From Plumapathes pennacea (taxonomy: Eukaryota > Cnidaria > Anthozoa > Antipatharia > Myriopathidae), in contig OZ038464.1 in assembly GCA_964036295.1 (NCBI GenBank), positions 5,628,001-5,692,000 of the forward strand: a stretch of 64,000 bases of DNA. The letters run 5' to 3'. This document shows, piece by piece, positions 1 to 13,000 of this stretch. The notes below the pieces were generated by a model, which searched no databases, was not told where the DNA came from, and worked only from the letters and a program-made list of their open reading frames with translations. The position numbers and the translations under genes were made by a program. The stretch's first letter is position 1, and every line of letters starts with the position of its first letter.

Positions 1-1028
1 TTTGGACCAATCAAAACATAAAATAGAAACAATGACACATTTAGTTTTGACAGTTTTGTAGATGTTTTTGTTATTGTACAGTGCAGGAACAAGGTGATCG
101 AATCTCTGATAATATTTGTAGTCACAACTTTGACCATTGCTGAACAACAGTTACTGTTATGGCAGTGCTGTATGATAGACAATTAGATGTCAGCATGCAA
201 ATTTAAATTTGAAGCAGTTGTGTTGTCACACATTTTTGTGTTCTGAAATACTAATATACACTTAACAGTAGATGCAGATAAGTCTTACTGAAGATTATCC
301 ACAAGTACACATAAATATTTCAACCATATAAATCACACATTTATAGATACAGTTGTAATAGTTTAAATGTTATAATATTGGTTTTAGTTATTGGAACCAA
401 TCAGTCATACTGTACATTGGTACACTATGCTGACCTGGATTTTAGGAAGTCCTGAACTTTTGCAAACTGTACATCTATTGTCACAATCATCACTGTCAGA
501 AATTTATACATGTATGGTACTGCATGTCTCAGTCATTCCTGAAGAAAGAGTTACCATAAAGATGCAAATGCTTTGGGTTTGGTTTTTCAATGCTTTCCTT
601 TTGGTCTAAAAGGGTCGGCATTCTTGTGCAATCATGAAGAAAAGCAAAGTTTGACTGTGATCTACTCATGTGTGCACAAGCATTTGTTTTAGTGATAGTC
701 ATGTACTGTACATTTGTACACATCAAGGTCATGAGATTAGTGTGGTTGAAGAAACAATTCACAGTTGTAATACAGCGCTGTTATTTTGATTTGCTCCTTT
801 CTGTGCAAGCATAAATATGGTTACCCGCAGTATACAGTATGCAGTGCTTCTGGTCTCATTAAATTACACAGCTGAGAAAACTTGTCTCTCAAATTTAGTT
901 TTAGCAGGTCTAAAATCGAATCCTTTAGTAGCAATTTTATGTACCATACTGTAGATTTACAGTACCTCACAAAATGAAATGCATTTAGATAATCCTGTGT
1001 TTCTCATTGTGTTTTCATCATGACACAG
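1..1028. other. VCPIP1 intron, no recognised element
   Basis: AT-rich sequence ending in a pyrimidine-rich tract and the AG acceptor at 1027-1028. The short open frames here show no recognisable protein. I see no repeat unit that I can match elsewhere in the window. Confidence 0.5.
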
Positions 1029-4000
1029 GATTCATCAAGTCTTAAGTGCCATTTTTGCAACCATGGCTCCTGCCGCAGAGTTCGGTCTGATGGCTCAGCA
1101 GTGTACCTGAATGGTGACAGAACAACCAGCCCAGTAGAGGGAGTAAGTCGGTGTGGATGTGGGTACAAACACTACTGGGACGGCACCGAGTACAATAATC
1201 TTCCTGAAACGTAAGTTTGCTTGAATCATTTTTGTTCAGCTCATATGTATGGGACACAATTATTGCCTGTACAATATAGAGAATAATACATAGGCATGCA
1301 GAGATATAAAATTTATCTTCATGTGTTCATCCCGATATTTCATGAGTGAGATGTCAAGATGAACATGAGAAGATAGATTCATATATCTAAGCATCCAAGA
1401 ATTATTCTATTCTATTTCATAAACTCTGATGTGATACAGAGATTTCTGCCACTAATAAATGCAAAAACATGCAAGACCACTGCTTAGCTGATATTTACAC
1501 ATGTAAATATATCATACTTTTATATGCGTTCAGATACAACATAACATGTAATAAACTGAATTATTATCTTTTATACTGAGGATTACTGAAAATTAAAACA
1601 CTTTTCTTAATTTCCATGTGGGAGGCTTTTATGATTTGGGTAGGCATGTTTCCAGGCTCTCAAAGGCATGGAAATTGAGACTGGGAATAAGTGCAAAGAG
1701 ACTGGCAACAAGCCTCAAGATTCAATATTATATCGATTGATTCTGTTTACCCAGGGTAATTTCGGCTGGACTGCCACCCTGACTCGACTCTAATCTTGGC
1801 TGGACTTTGGTCAATTGTTTAATACTGTATGTCAATCCAGATTCCGTGCCGAAGATTTTGTTGTTTATGTGGGAGATTCGAGACTTTGACCCCCAGGCAG
1901 GAGAGTTGGCATGTATAAGAGTTGCATGTGTACATAGTGTACCACAGCCCAGAGTTACTATACTGGTGGTACATGTGCAGTGTGTATGTTGTAGTTTGAA
2001 ATTTTTCTTGGTATAAAAATTGGATTTTGGTTTAAAAATTTACCTGTCTAAAAAGGAATTTTAATTTTTGGGGATTCATAAGAAAATAAAAGTTCGGTAT
2101 TTTTAGTTCCCTGCCCAGTTCAATGTTGTGTGATTGAGCAAGTTGGGGAATACAGTATGAGCCCCTAATAGTTCAAGCATGGGGCGGAAGTTATGTTCTG
2201 CTGATTTCTCGTTTCTCAGTAATTAGCATGTCAAAATATGAACCTTAATAACTTGGAGACACAACATTCAATCCAGGAATTATTCTGCTAGTCAATTATT
2301 TACTTGATTTACGATCGATTTTAACCCTTTCACTTCCAAGCTCAAACTGCAGATTCTCCCAAACTTTTACAATAAGAGGAATAGTATGTATTAGTGATGT
2401 AGTGAGAATTGATAGTTTAATCAGCTACCATCTGAGCAGATTCAGATTTCAGATTTCTTTATTCACACTATTGACAAAAACTGTAATACGCGGTTTTACA
2501 ATAATTAATACATAGCATAGTACGAAGCCTGAATACATATATGTTTTAAGGTAGATTGTGTGAGTGGTCGAAGGAGCAGAGCTTTCGAGTCGACCACTCA
2601 TAATCAAAATAGTATATACAAGACAAGCTCATTCTAATTAAATAGATATCCACAAGTCATATAATTACATGGATTGAGTGTAGAAGAGAAACTAAATAGT
2701 TTGAGTACATTAAAAGCTCAAGATGATGCAGAGAGTATTCTAGGTTTGATTATTGAGCAGATAATTTTTGTAAGAATTCTTAAAGCTTTTAAAAGACAAT
2801 AAATTGTCTAATATCAGTGTTATTGACTCGAGTCCATATTCATGAGATGTCTGGTTGCTGATGATTTATTGGGTTCACTTCAAAGATACACAAAATGGTT
2901 GATAATTGATTGACTTACTAACAACTGACCGATAACTAACTGCTGATTGAAGACTGACTGCCCACTGAGCAAAGAACTATTCCCCTAAATAGCCTAGAAA
3001 GAAGTAACATAATTATGGTAGAGTACAAAGAACTGGAACAAAGGAGTAAATTATACAAAGGAACCAGATGGTGAGCTAAAACAAAGAGACCATATGGTAA
3101 ACATGCTGCTGAGGCTGTGGACCCTAAATACTGGCTTACTTGAACTGAAACTAAAACTAAAGTGCTGACCATCTAAAATAATCGCAGGCACACAAACACA
3201 CTAGAGACAGGAAAAAAACAGACTGTTCTGGCCAGTTCGCAACAATCAGAAGGGATTTTTTCCCACATTCTTGAAGCTAAGGAGTTAAAAGTTGTTTTTC
3301 CATAATAAGGTCTGGCAGTTGGTCTGTAAATATTTTGTCTTGTAGCAAATCTTGTGTTATATGAATGGTTTCTGATACTGTATATCATCACGAAAGATAA
3401 TAGGGATTTTTGTCTTATCATTTTAGATTTTATGTGTGAGATAATGAAACTTTATGATTTAAGGTATCAGGATACCCTCCGGACTTTGCCAGATTCAAAA
3501 AAATTTTTTTTGGCTTAACGAAATTACTACATGTTTTACCTTGTGTTTCTGAAAACAAAATTTGGATACCTATTTTTTCCCCCGAGAGATTCAAACGAAA
3601 GGATTTTATCTTTCTCTTTCTCGCCGGAAACTACCTGTCAACAGATCGTTAGTATCACCCGTAACTGCGCAGCATGCGGCTTGCGCGTCAGTTATGCAAA
3701 ACAATGAAGTACAAATTTTAACCGCGCGACGGGAACGTGTGACTAACAGCAAATCTGCAAGAATAACGAAATGCCGCAAGAAATTTTTCCTTGTACGCCT
3801 TTCTGAACGCTTTTCTATGTTTACGCTGAAACAAATTAAATATAACCATGTGAGCGACGAAATGTCACAACGTGTGATCCTTGCACAATGCCGATTTATA
3901 AACCTTGAGCAGCGCGTGGACCATGGAGCACTCCTGCTTTTCGCAGCTCTCTTTTTAGAACGAGTTTGTCGTTTGCTTGAACTCATTCCGAATTCCAACT

Positions 4001-7000
4001 GTGGCTGCAAAAGGTTGAACTGGTGTTGAGTGGTGAGTGCAACTGTGAAGGGAAAATAGATGTTGCGAAACTTACCCGAACGAAGCGTTGATGTCCGTAG
4101 TAATATACACGGCGGTCTTTTGTGCCGCGTGTTTCAATTACCTACAAGATGCCTGGAAAGTCTCTATGCGAAAGCAGTAACTGCGGTGTTTTGACAGATT
4201 GCTGACAGATGAGGCAATTATGTAAACAGGTTTCCGGCTCCCTGGTCAGAATCTTTAAATGTGTTTTTCTCTGTGTTTTTAAAACGCGGAGAAGTGTTTC
4301 TTTCGGAAACCTGCATTTCAATGGATTTTAATCGATTGGCTTGAAACTTGGCAAATATGTGAATCAATATCAAGGCTACAAAAAGGTGTCTCCGATTTTA
4401 TTTCTTTTTTTTCGTTCGGAAGATATGTCCACTTTTGTCTTGCGCGTAGCTAGAAATATGATCGGCCAACTTTAAAAGTCAATAACTTTGTATATGGACA
4501 AGATATCAAAATTCGGAGACACCTTTTTTTTCTTCATTGTGTCAACAGTAGGCTAAAACAATAAATAATCAAATCGGGTAAAATCCGAGTGACATTAGGC
4601 TTTTTTAATGAGTCAAGGTCAAAATTCACTCGGAAGCTGATAACTTTCTTTTTTTAGCGAATTCAAAAAATATAAAGCTTTAACCTAAATCTTTGATTGT
4701 TGAGCTTTCAGAAAATATATACTTTATTATCAGTTAAATGTAACGCTAGCGCGAAAAATGGGTTTGAACGCATGTCGTTCACGAGGGTATCCTGATACCT
4801 TAAGATATCATTTACTTTCAGAATTTGCAGAAGCTGGTAGTAAGGAGTGGCACTTTCTTTCTTATTAACAAAAAAAAAAATACTTCGGATGCAGTTGCTT
4901 TGTTGTGTTACAATTTTAGTTAGTTTAGTTTTATAGGCAGTACCCCTGGGCCCAGTTTTTCAAAGCACAATTAGGCTAATCCTGGATTAGGTCTAAACTT
5001 TCTTGTCATTTTTTTTTAGCTTGAAAACATGAAAGTTTAGTCCACAAAGACTTTCTTGATAACGTTTGCTGGAACAAGCTTACTAATCCACATCTTCGAA
5101 CAAAACTCTGCAGTTTATTGGGAGAGAGGTCGAGAGAAAGAATTTCGTTAATCCTGGATTAGTTTAATCGGCTTTCGAAAAACCAGGCCCAGGTCATTAA
5201 GCCATAATTTAAGTATGGGTATATTGAAGTGTAATATAGCTGTGTAAGTATTATTTTTAAGATTAGTGTAATGTCTTAATTTGCAGATAATTCCAAGGTT
5301 TTTTGCTATTTTGTTGCTGACATGTTTTATTTACATAGCCAGTTTAAAGAGCAAGGTATCAAAAGCCAAGTTCTCTTTACTGTATGATTTTTTCTGGTAA
5401 GAAACTTGAAGATAAAATTGAAGTTCATTACTCTTGATAGTGAAAGGTTAAGGTGAGGTAATGAGAACCTGATACTGTAGTTTGCTCAGCTTTTAACTTA
5501 GTAAGCTATCAAAAGCCTAGTTCTCTCTACTGTATGGCATACTGTACATCTGATGAGAAACTGAAGGAAACAATCCACAGAAGTAGATTTGGGGGTTAGG
5601 GGTACTTTAACCCTTTCAATCCAAAGAGTGATCAACTTCAATGTTCTCCTTTAGTTTTTCACCAGAGATATAATTTATAATCACACAGTATGTAATCACA
5701 CAGTATGGAGAGCTTGGCATTTGATGCCTTGCCCAGATGAAAGCTAATTAAATTATCAGTTCTCGCCACATCGCGAGTGAAAGCCAATTGGCCTATTAAT
5801 TCTCACTACATAAATCATACATTTTCTTCCTGGAATGGTTGGGAGAATTAATTTTTGTATTTTGAGCCAAAGAGTGAAAGGGTCAAAAGGCTGAATTTGA
5901 TGGGTTAACTCTTTCACTCCCAAGAGTGATCAACTTCAATTTTCTCCTTCAGTTTCACAGCAGAAGTACATCATATAGTAAGGAGAACTTGGCTTTTGAT
6001 ACCTTCCTCAGGTGATAGCTGATTAAACTATCAATTCTCACTACATCATTCATACATTTTCCTATTTAAAGGTTGGGAGAATCTGCATTTTGAACTTGGG
6101 AGTGAAAGGGTTAAAGAAAACCTGACAGAGTCCACTTTTCTCCTTCAGATTTCCCATCGCAATGGAGTGGGGTGGCAAGAGTGTTGACGAGACTGTTTAC
6201 TGGTTCCAGTATGAACCAAACCCTGAAGCAAACTCCAATGTTTATGACGTGGCAGCCAAACTTGTCCAAAAACATTTCCCTGGGGAATTTGGCAGTGAGC
6301 GATTGGTCCAGAAAGTAGTGGACATAATCTTGAGGCAAACAGCCAAAAAGGATGGTGAAAACAAAGGTTAGTCTTGAGTTACAAATTCCAATTTCCCATT
6401 TTATCTCACAAAATACAGTTTTACTGTATCTCTCCAATCCCCTGGGGACATAAAGTTTAACCATCACAAAAAAAAAGGGAAGTTTAACTGTGACTGTTGC
6501 AGAGAGGTGTTGTAGGAATAGTACTCGGACCACATAAACTTGCATCAAATTTTGTAAACTTTTCTCAAATGCGAAAAGTTTCAAAATGTGAACTACAGTA
6601 TGCACACCAGCGGGACCCTGTAAAATATAGGGAAACCTCTTTAGTGTTATCTTCAAAACTACGGGTTGTGGCTTCTTCAATTTTAACCTTTTCACTCCCA
6701 AGCTCAAAATACAGATTCTCCCAACCTTCTAAGAAGAAAAAGTATGATGTTTGCATTGAGAATTGATAGTATAATCAGCTTTTATCTGAACAAGCTATAA
6801 AAAGTCAAGTTCTCTGTGTATGGTACAGTATATATCTTTGATGAGAAACTGAAGGAGAAATTTGAAGTTGATCACTCTTGGGAGCGAAATGGTTAACTGC
6901 TATCAGTGTTCATACAAACTCAGCATTGGCATATTTGCCGAACGTCATTCAATCCAAACACAACTGTCACCTTTAAACTTCAAACCAAGCCTGTATTGGT

Positions 7001-10000
7001 AGTGAATCCAGTGGCTGATTTATGGCAAACTTTCAACTTCCCCATTGCTGAGATTTGTGCCTCTGCCTGCCACTTGTGGGTTATAACTGCCCAGTTGATC
7101 AATCAATCAATATATCATTGGCTGGGACGAAAAACCTGGCTGTATAGTAGGGTGGTGGCTAATAGTGCAGGTTTTGACTATGCTGCAATTTTGGATAAGC
7201 ATTATCTCTTTCACTCCCAAGCTTAAAATACAGATTCTCCCAACCTTTTAACAAGAAAATGTATGGGTGATGCAAAGAGAATTGATAGTTTAATCAGCTT
7301 CCATCTGAACAAGGTATCAAAAGTCAAATTCTCCTTACTGTATGATATATATTTCTGGTGCAAAAACTGAAGGAGAAAATTGAAGTTGATCAATCTTGAG
7401 AGTTGAAGGGTTATGATTGCCACCCTGGCTCAGAGTTTCCCTGTGCTCTCAGCCTCTAAACTGTTCACTCCCAGGAATTATTAACCTTAGATTTCTCTTG
7501 TCGGTTTTACCAAAGATATGTGAAACTGTAAGGAGAATATGTTTGTTGATACTTGTAAGCTTGGTCAGTTGAAACTCGAGCTTCACCAAAGTACATTTTC
7601 TTCTTGAATGGCTTGGCGAGGTGCTGCTGTTCTGATTTTGTAGAAAGCAGAACAGCAGCACCTCGGAGACCCAGGGCTAGATCGTGGGGCAGGAGACAAA
7701 CAGAGGGGGAGGGGGAGGGGAGCTTATTCTTCTAGTCTTTCCCATTTTCTCCCACCCCCACCCCCACCCCATCCGTTAGTTTTTGTCTCCTGCCCCACAA
7801 TTTACCCCAGGGAATCTAAGAATGGTACACTCTAGTACTTACAGTGTATTCAGTCACCACAACAACATACCAACATCATATTACCATTCATGTAGTTGAC
7901 ATGATTGTGTTACAGTTCTTATTGTGTGATACTGTATGTATATATATTCTTTCATATATAGAGAATGATACATGGGCACGCAGAGACATGAAATTTATCG
8001 AGCTGAACACGAGAGGATACATTTCATATCCCAAGCGTCCGTGTATTATTCTTTTTATTTCGTGAACTCTGGTGTGATACACACATTTCCGCCACTAAGA
8101 AATGCGAAAACATACAAGATCTCCGCTGCTTGACTGATATCAACACACGTAAAATTATCGCATTTTTACAAGCGTTTAGATACGATATTTCTCAGTGGCG
8201 GAAATCGCTGTATCACACTGGAGTTAACTAAAGAGATGTAACTAAAGAAGATAATAGATAAATTCTCAGTTCATCACTTCCAGAAGTTGAAGGGTTAAGA
8301 CAAGTTTGTATGCTGTAGGAGCTTCACCCAAAGGTACAGGCGTCAGTACAGGCTCAGCTGACCTCCCAAGCGAGTCAGACGCAGCTGTATCTCCCTTCAC
8401 GCCGTCCAAGATCATTCTGACGGGAGAGAAGAAGAAGACTTTCCACAAGGAGGAGTTAACGGCCAGCACCTCGGAACAAGTGCTCAAGACCAGGACCGAA
8501 CACCACGCCGCTCTCACGCAGAAGAGAAAGAGCAGAGAAATAGGCAAGAAGGCGACGGAGAGCGGCAACGACAGACTCACAAAACACCAGGTAAGCAGCA
8601 CACAAACACAAGGGGCCCTCTCAATCACAATCCTTTGCCCACCGAAAACCTTCATCCGCCAGTTTCAGACCCCCAAAAGTCGAAAGATGAATGAACTCCT
8701 CGCACAGGAACTGGCACGAGCTTCAAAAGCGAAGCTGTCCTGGCATAACTGAGACGGTTACCTTGAGAATTTGTGCATGTAACTCCCCAACGAACATGTG
8801 CATCTCCTCTGTGAACGCCTTGGTGCTTTAGAGCGATAGGCCAAAACTCTCTTGTTTCATGTTTGGCGAATTTCGTTGGCCTCGCTTTAAATCCAAGATG
8901 GCGGCAACGTGCAATGAGCAAACCCATTTTAATCCGACTAGTTGGAGGAGAATACAGTTGAAACTCCGTTAAGCGGACACCCTTGGGAAGCAGGAAAATG
9001 TCCGCAACTAGAGCTGTCCGCTTACGAGAATGTGTAAGATACAGACTGAGTTTGACTCAGAGTTTAACGGAGTTTCCTAAAGGTGTCCGTAAGCATGCTG
9101 TCCACTTAAACTACGAGTGTCTACTCAGAGAGCTCCGACTGTATCAGTTTCTGTTGGCTTAAAAGTGCCACTTATCTATTTTGCTATTGTCTTTTCTCGT
9201 GTTGGTAACCAAATTGAGCCTTGGATTTCTAAATGTAAACATTAGCTTGGCTGAGAGGGCCCATTCAATTCAGCTATTTATGCATCCATGCATCCACTCT
9301 TTTGCTTTTATTCATTTCTCATCTTGCCGTATTTTGTCAATTGCTTATTCGGCCGAAGTTTTTAATCTCCCCTGCAAAACATGTACAGCAGTCAGTAAAA
9401 GTTACGACATGACAAGATCGTCCACAGAGTAGCTGTTGTGAGCCCTCAGAAAAGGAGATACGGTATGTTTATTGTTTACATTATTTCATTGCTTCTATCA
9501 GGGAAAACAGGAGAGGCCAGCTGCTGGTAGTCAGGAACAGACCTCCCCCCGCTCATCAGCGAGTGATTCTCCGGCACAGAAGACACAGACAGCGGTCAGA
9601 ACAGACAAGAAGTTGCGTCTTTCCTCGTCAGACGGTAGGCAGCTCATGCTCACCCTGCCTTTGGACACTACATTTAAAACTTTACAGGAAGCGATCGAGA
9701 AAGAGCTCGGGATTCCTCCCTCCCAGCAAAAGATCCGGTACGGGTTTCCCCCGCGAGAGCTACTGCCCCCAGACGAAGCGAGCAAGGAAGAGCCTGTACC
9801 TCTACAGCATGGTGACAGGGTGACTGTGGAGTGTCTCAAGTCCACAGACATCAGCGTGCCAGCAGAAGAGGCCCCGCCAAAAGCTGTTACGTCCAGCGCC
9901 GCACAGCAGCAACAAGGTATTCAGCTAATACAACACAGCTTTTGTTATAGAAAATACATTGGACTAAGTATTGAGTCAGTTTCTTGGTTTAAGGGGACTC

Positions 10001-13000
10001 TCACCCACAGTCCTTTGCGCGCCGAAATCCTCGATTCGCCTTTTTAGGCCCCCGAAAGTCAAAAGTTGAATAGCAATCCACTTCCATCCGACTCATTTGA
10101 GCAGAAGATTAGTTTCTTTTGACCTAAAAGTGCTATTTGGCTATTTTCTTTTGATATATTACGTTTTTTCGTGTTAATAACCAAATTCAGCCAGATCTTT
10201 TTTTACACATTTCTAAATGTCAACAAAAACATTGAGTTGGCTGAGAATGCTTTATTTTTAGTCTTGAGGTGTACAAGCGTCACAGTGAACATCAAAATCT
10301 GCACTTTAATCCAACGTTTTGTGCACTGACCGCTCACTCAATGTAAGGGTGACCGCACGGCCGAGAAACGTATTTCTGCAGTGTTATTGAAATGGCGATG
10401 ACCGATGTACTTGCACGGTAGCTGTATTTATTTTTTTGTATTTTGCGTTGCTTCTCAGCCCTGGCGTCCGCCTTGGTGAGCGCGCTCGGCGCAATGAACG
10501 CTGACCAGTGGGAAGTGGCTCAACATTGCCCGGAGATGTTTGAGCGAGGAGGATGTTATTTGGATTATGTGGTCAAGGAACTAGGAGCACTCCAGGACAA
10601 CCAACACTGCACTCTATCTTTCTTTCCTAGCAAGGTGCGTGTGCAGACAAAGCTGCCTCCTTGAAGCAAGTATTTAGTGGCCCGTCCCCAGGCTCTCAGA
10701 TACTGAAAGCATGGTGCAGAAAAAAAAAGCGCAAAGGACTGGGGCGAGATAAAGAGATGCTTTCTCGCCCTAGTCTTTCGCGCCTTGTTTCTTTTGCTCG
10801 CTCTTTCTGTGCCTTGCTGCAGTATCTGGTAGCCTGGGAACAGGGTAGTATTTGGTTGCTGTTAAAGCCTGGTCCTCACTAGCGCATAAGCATAAGCATA
10901 GGAATGAGAGAGCGACAGTGGCGAAATAAGCACAAGGAACGGACGTGTTTGATCCTTATGCTTATGTCAACACTGTCGCTCTCTTATTCTTTTGCTTTTG
11001 CTTGTGCTTATGCTTATGCGCTAGTGAGGACCAGGCTTAACTTGGATCAAACGTCGAACTCAGTACAAATGAGCAAAATCCATTGTTTAAAGTGTTTATG
11101 AAGTGAGATTAGCGCTTGCTACTTTTTTTATTTAAATTGAAGAATGGTGCATTTGCAATAGCCTGAACAAATTTGAAAAGATTTCGTTGAATAGTTTTTG
11201 AGTTACAGCGCTTCGAAATCCAGAACAAAAATCGCAAAAATGGAGAAATCGAGCGCTCGGTCAGCCGTGGTGTCACATGACCTTGTGAGGTATGCAGATG
11301 GACGCAAATCTTGGCAGAGTCTACAAATGGCGGCAGAAATCAAGAAGAGAGGGAAAGTACTGCGTTTGTGGTCGTCCAGGTGGACACAGCTGTATTTACA
11401 TGCACAAGTTTCCAAGCGAAGCCACGATGCCGGAATAGCGTAAATTTTGGACAAAGTTTGTGCGAAAGCACTGTCAAAACTTTACTCCAACGAGCTACTC
11501 GGTCATCTGCTTGACCATCACTTTGACCATTCGTGCTATCCTTCCTGCTATTCCTTCAATATACCAACGCATTTAAAGCCAAAATCAACGTACCTAAATC
11601 CTGGTTCAGTCCCAACCTTACATACAAGTCGTGTATTACAACAATCACCGTATATTTTGTCGTTTTGATGCCCCGGGAACTGTGATGAAGGCCAAGTAGG
11701 ATTATATTGTGACCTTTTCGCCAATTTTTTAAAGCTATTTCAGAGTGCCTTTGTGCAAGATTGTGTCATCCGATTATTGACATATTTGCATAATTTCTCC
11801 GACAGTCTGACACATGGAAATGCAGTGAAGTTTTCTCGCCGTGTTTGTTTTCTATGGGCCGAGTTTGTTCGCTCAACACAATCGGACCTCGTATTATTTA
11901 GTGACCGGGTTTACTCGCTTTAACACAATCGGACCATTTATTATTTAGTGACCGGGTTTGCTCGCTCAACACAATCGGATCTTGTATTATTTAGTGACTT
12001 GATTTCTTTTTTCTGTCAAAGATTTTAAATTCGTCAAACGCGGTTTGAAAAGTTGTTGTGTTCAAAATTGAATCCTTGCCAAAACCACACATTCCGAGAC
12101 TTCGAAAGCGTATAAACAAGCGACTCTTGCTTTGACAGTTCTAAATTTGTTACACTCAAAGAAGCGTATGAAATTGATAAAGTAAAAAAACCATACACGT
12201 ATGTGGTTGGCTGGAGTAATCGCGGCTTTTCTTGAAACTCATAAATTTCGGTGTTGAAGATCGACTTTGCAGACTGGGCAAAACTGATCGAGTCACGATT
12301 CTAGTTGCGCTTTTCTTGTTTTGAAAGTCTTGGGAGTATTATGTAGTTGCATGTAGAAGTTGTCTCAGCGAATTTTGGAGTTCAGCTAGTGTCCACGAAA
12401 ACTTGCAGACTGTGCACGTTGTCCGTGCGCCTTATACCGCCGAATACCGCTTCCCAAAAATCCCACTACAGAGCGAGGGGATATCTGCGATTATCGTATT
12501 TCTAGTTTACCAAGAGTCCACTTCAACGATTCTATCAAATCTTTCGGCTAACAAGTGGCCGAAAGGATGCCATCCTCGTCTTCTGTATCCTCTTTATTCT
12601 CTGAAGAATCGCTATCGCTAGCCAAGGGTTCGTTCGTGTACGGCTCGAATAAATCTGAAATATGCTGCCTGTCTTTTTCACTCTCAAATGTCAAGGAAGA
12701 ACTACACGAATGATAACCTGATGAAGAGAAGCGAGCGAGTCACTATCACCAGACATGTTGACAAGTCAAAGCGCGTCCACCTGCATACGTCATCAGTCAA
12801 CTAAACTCGGGCCCAGTCTTTTCGCCATTTTCTTCTATTTTGAGCGACTAATTTGCAGTATTCGGAACGGTGTAACTCAAAAACTATTCAACAAAATCTT
12901 TTCAAATTTGTTCAGGCTATTGCAAACGCACCATTCTTCAATTTAAGTTGAAAAAGTAGCAAGCGCTAATCTCGTTTCATAGACACTTTAAGCTAATTTG

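Noticed and set aside
391-609. 72-codon plus frame near the window start
   Set aside because: It lies in a VCPIP1 intron, has no motif, and overlaps an equally long antisense frame.
3562-4029. 155-codon frame inside the TTAA element as a transposase
   Set aside because: No transposase motif, a long antisense shadow of similar length, and composition that changes along the frame.
8266-8655. 129-codon minus frame opposite VCPIP1 exon 3
   Set aside because: It is the antisense shadow of a well-supported exon.
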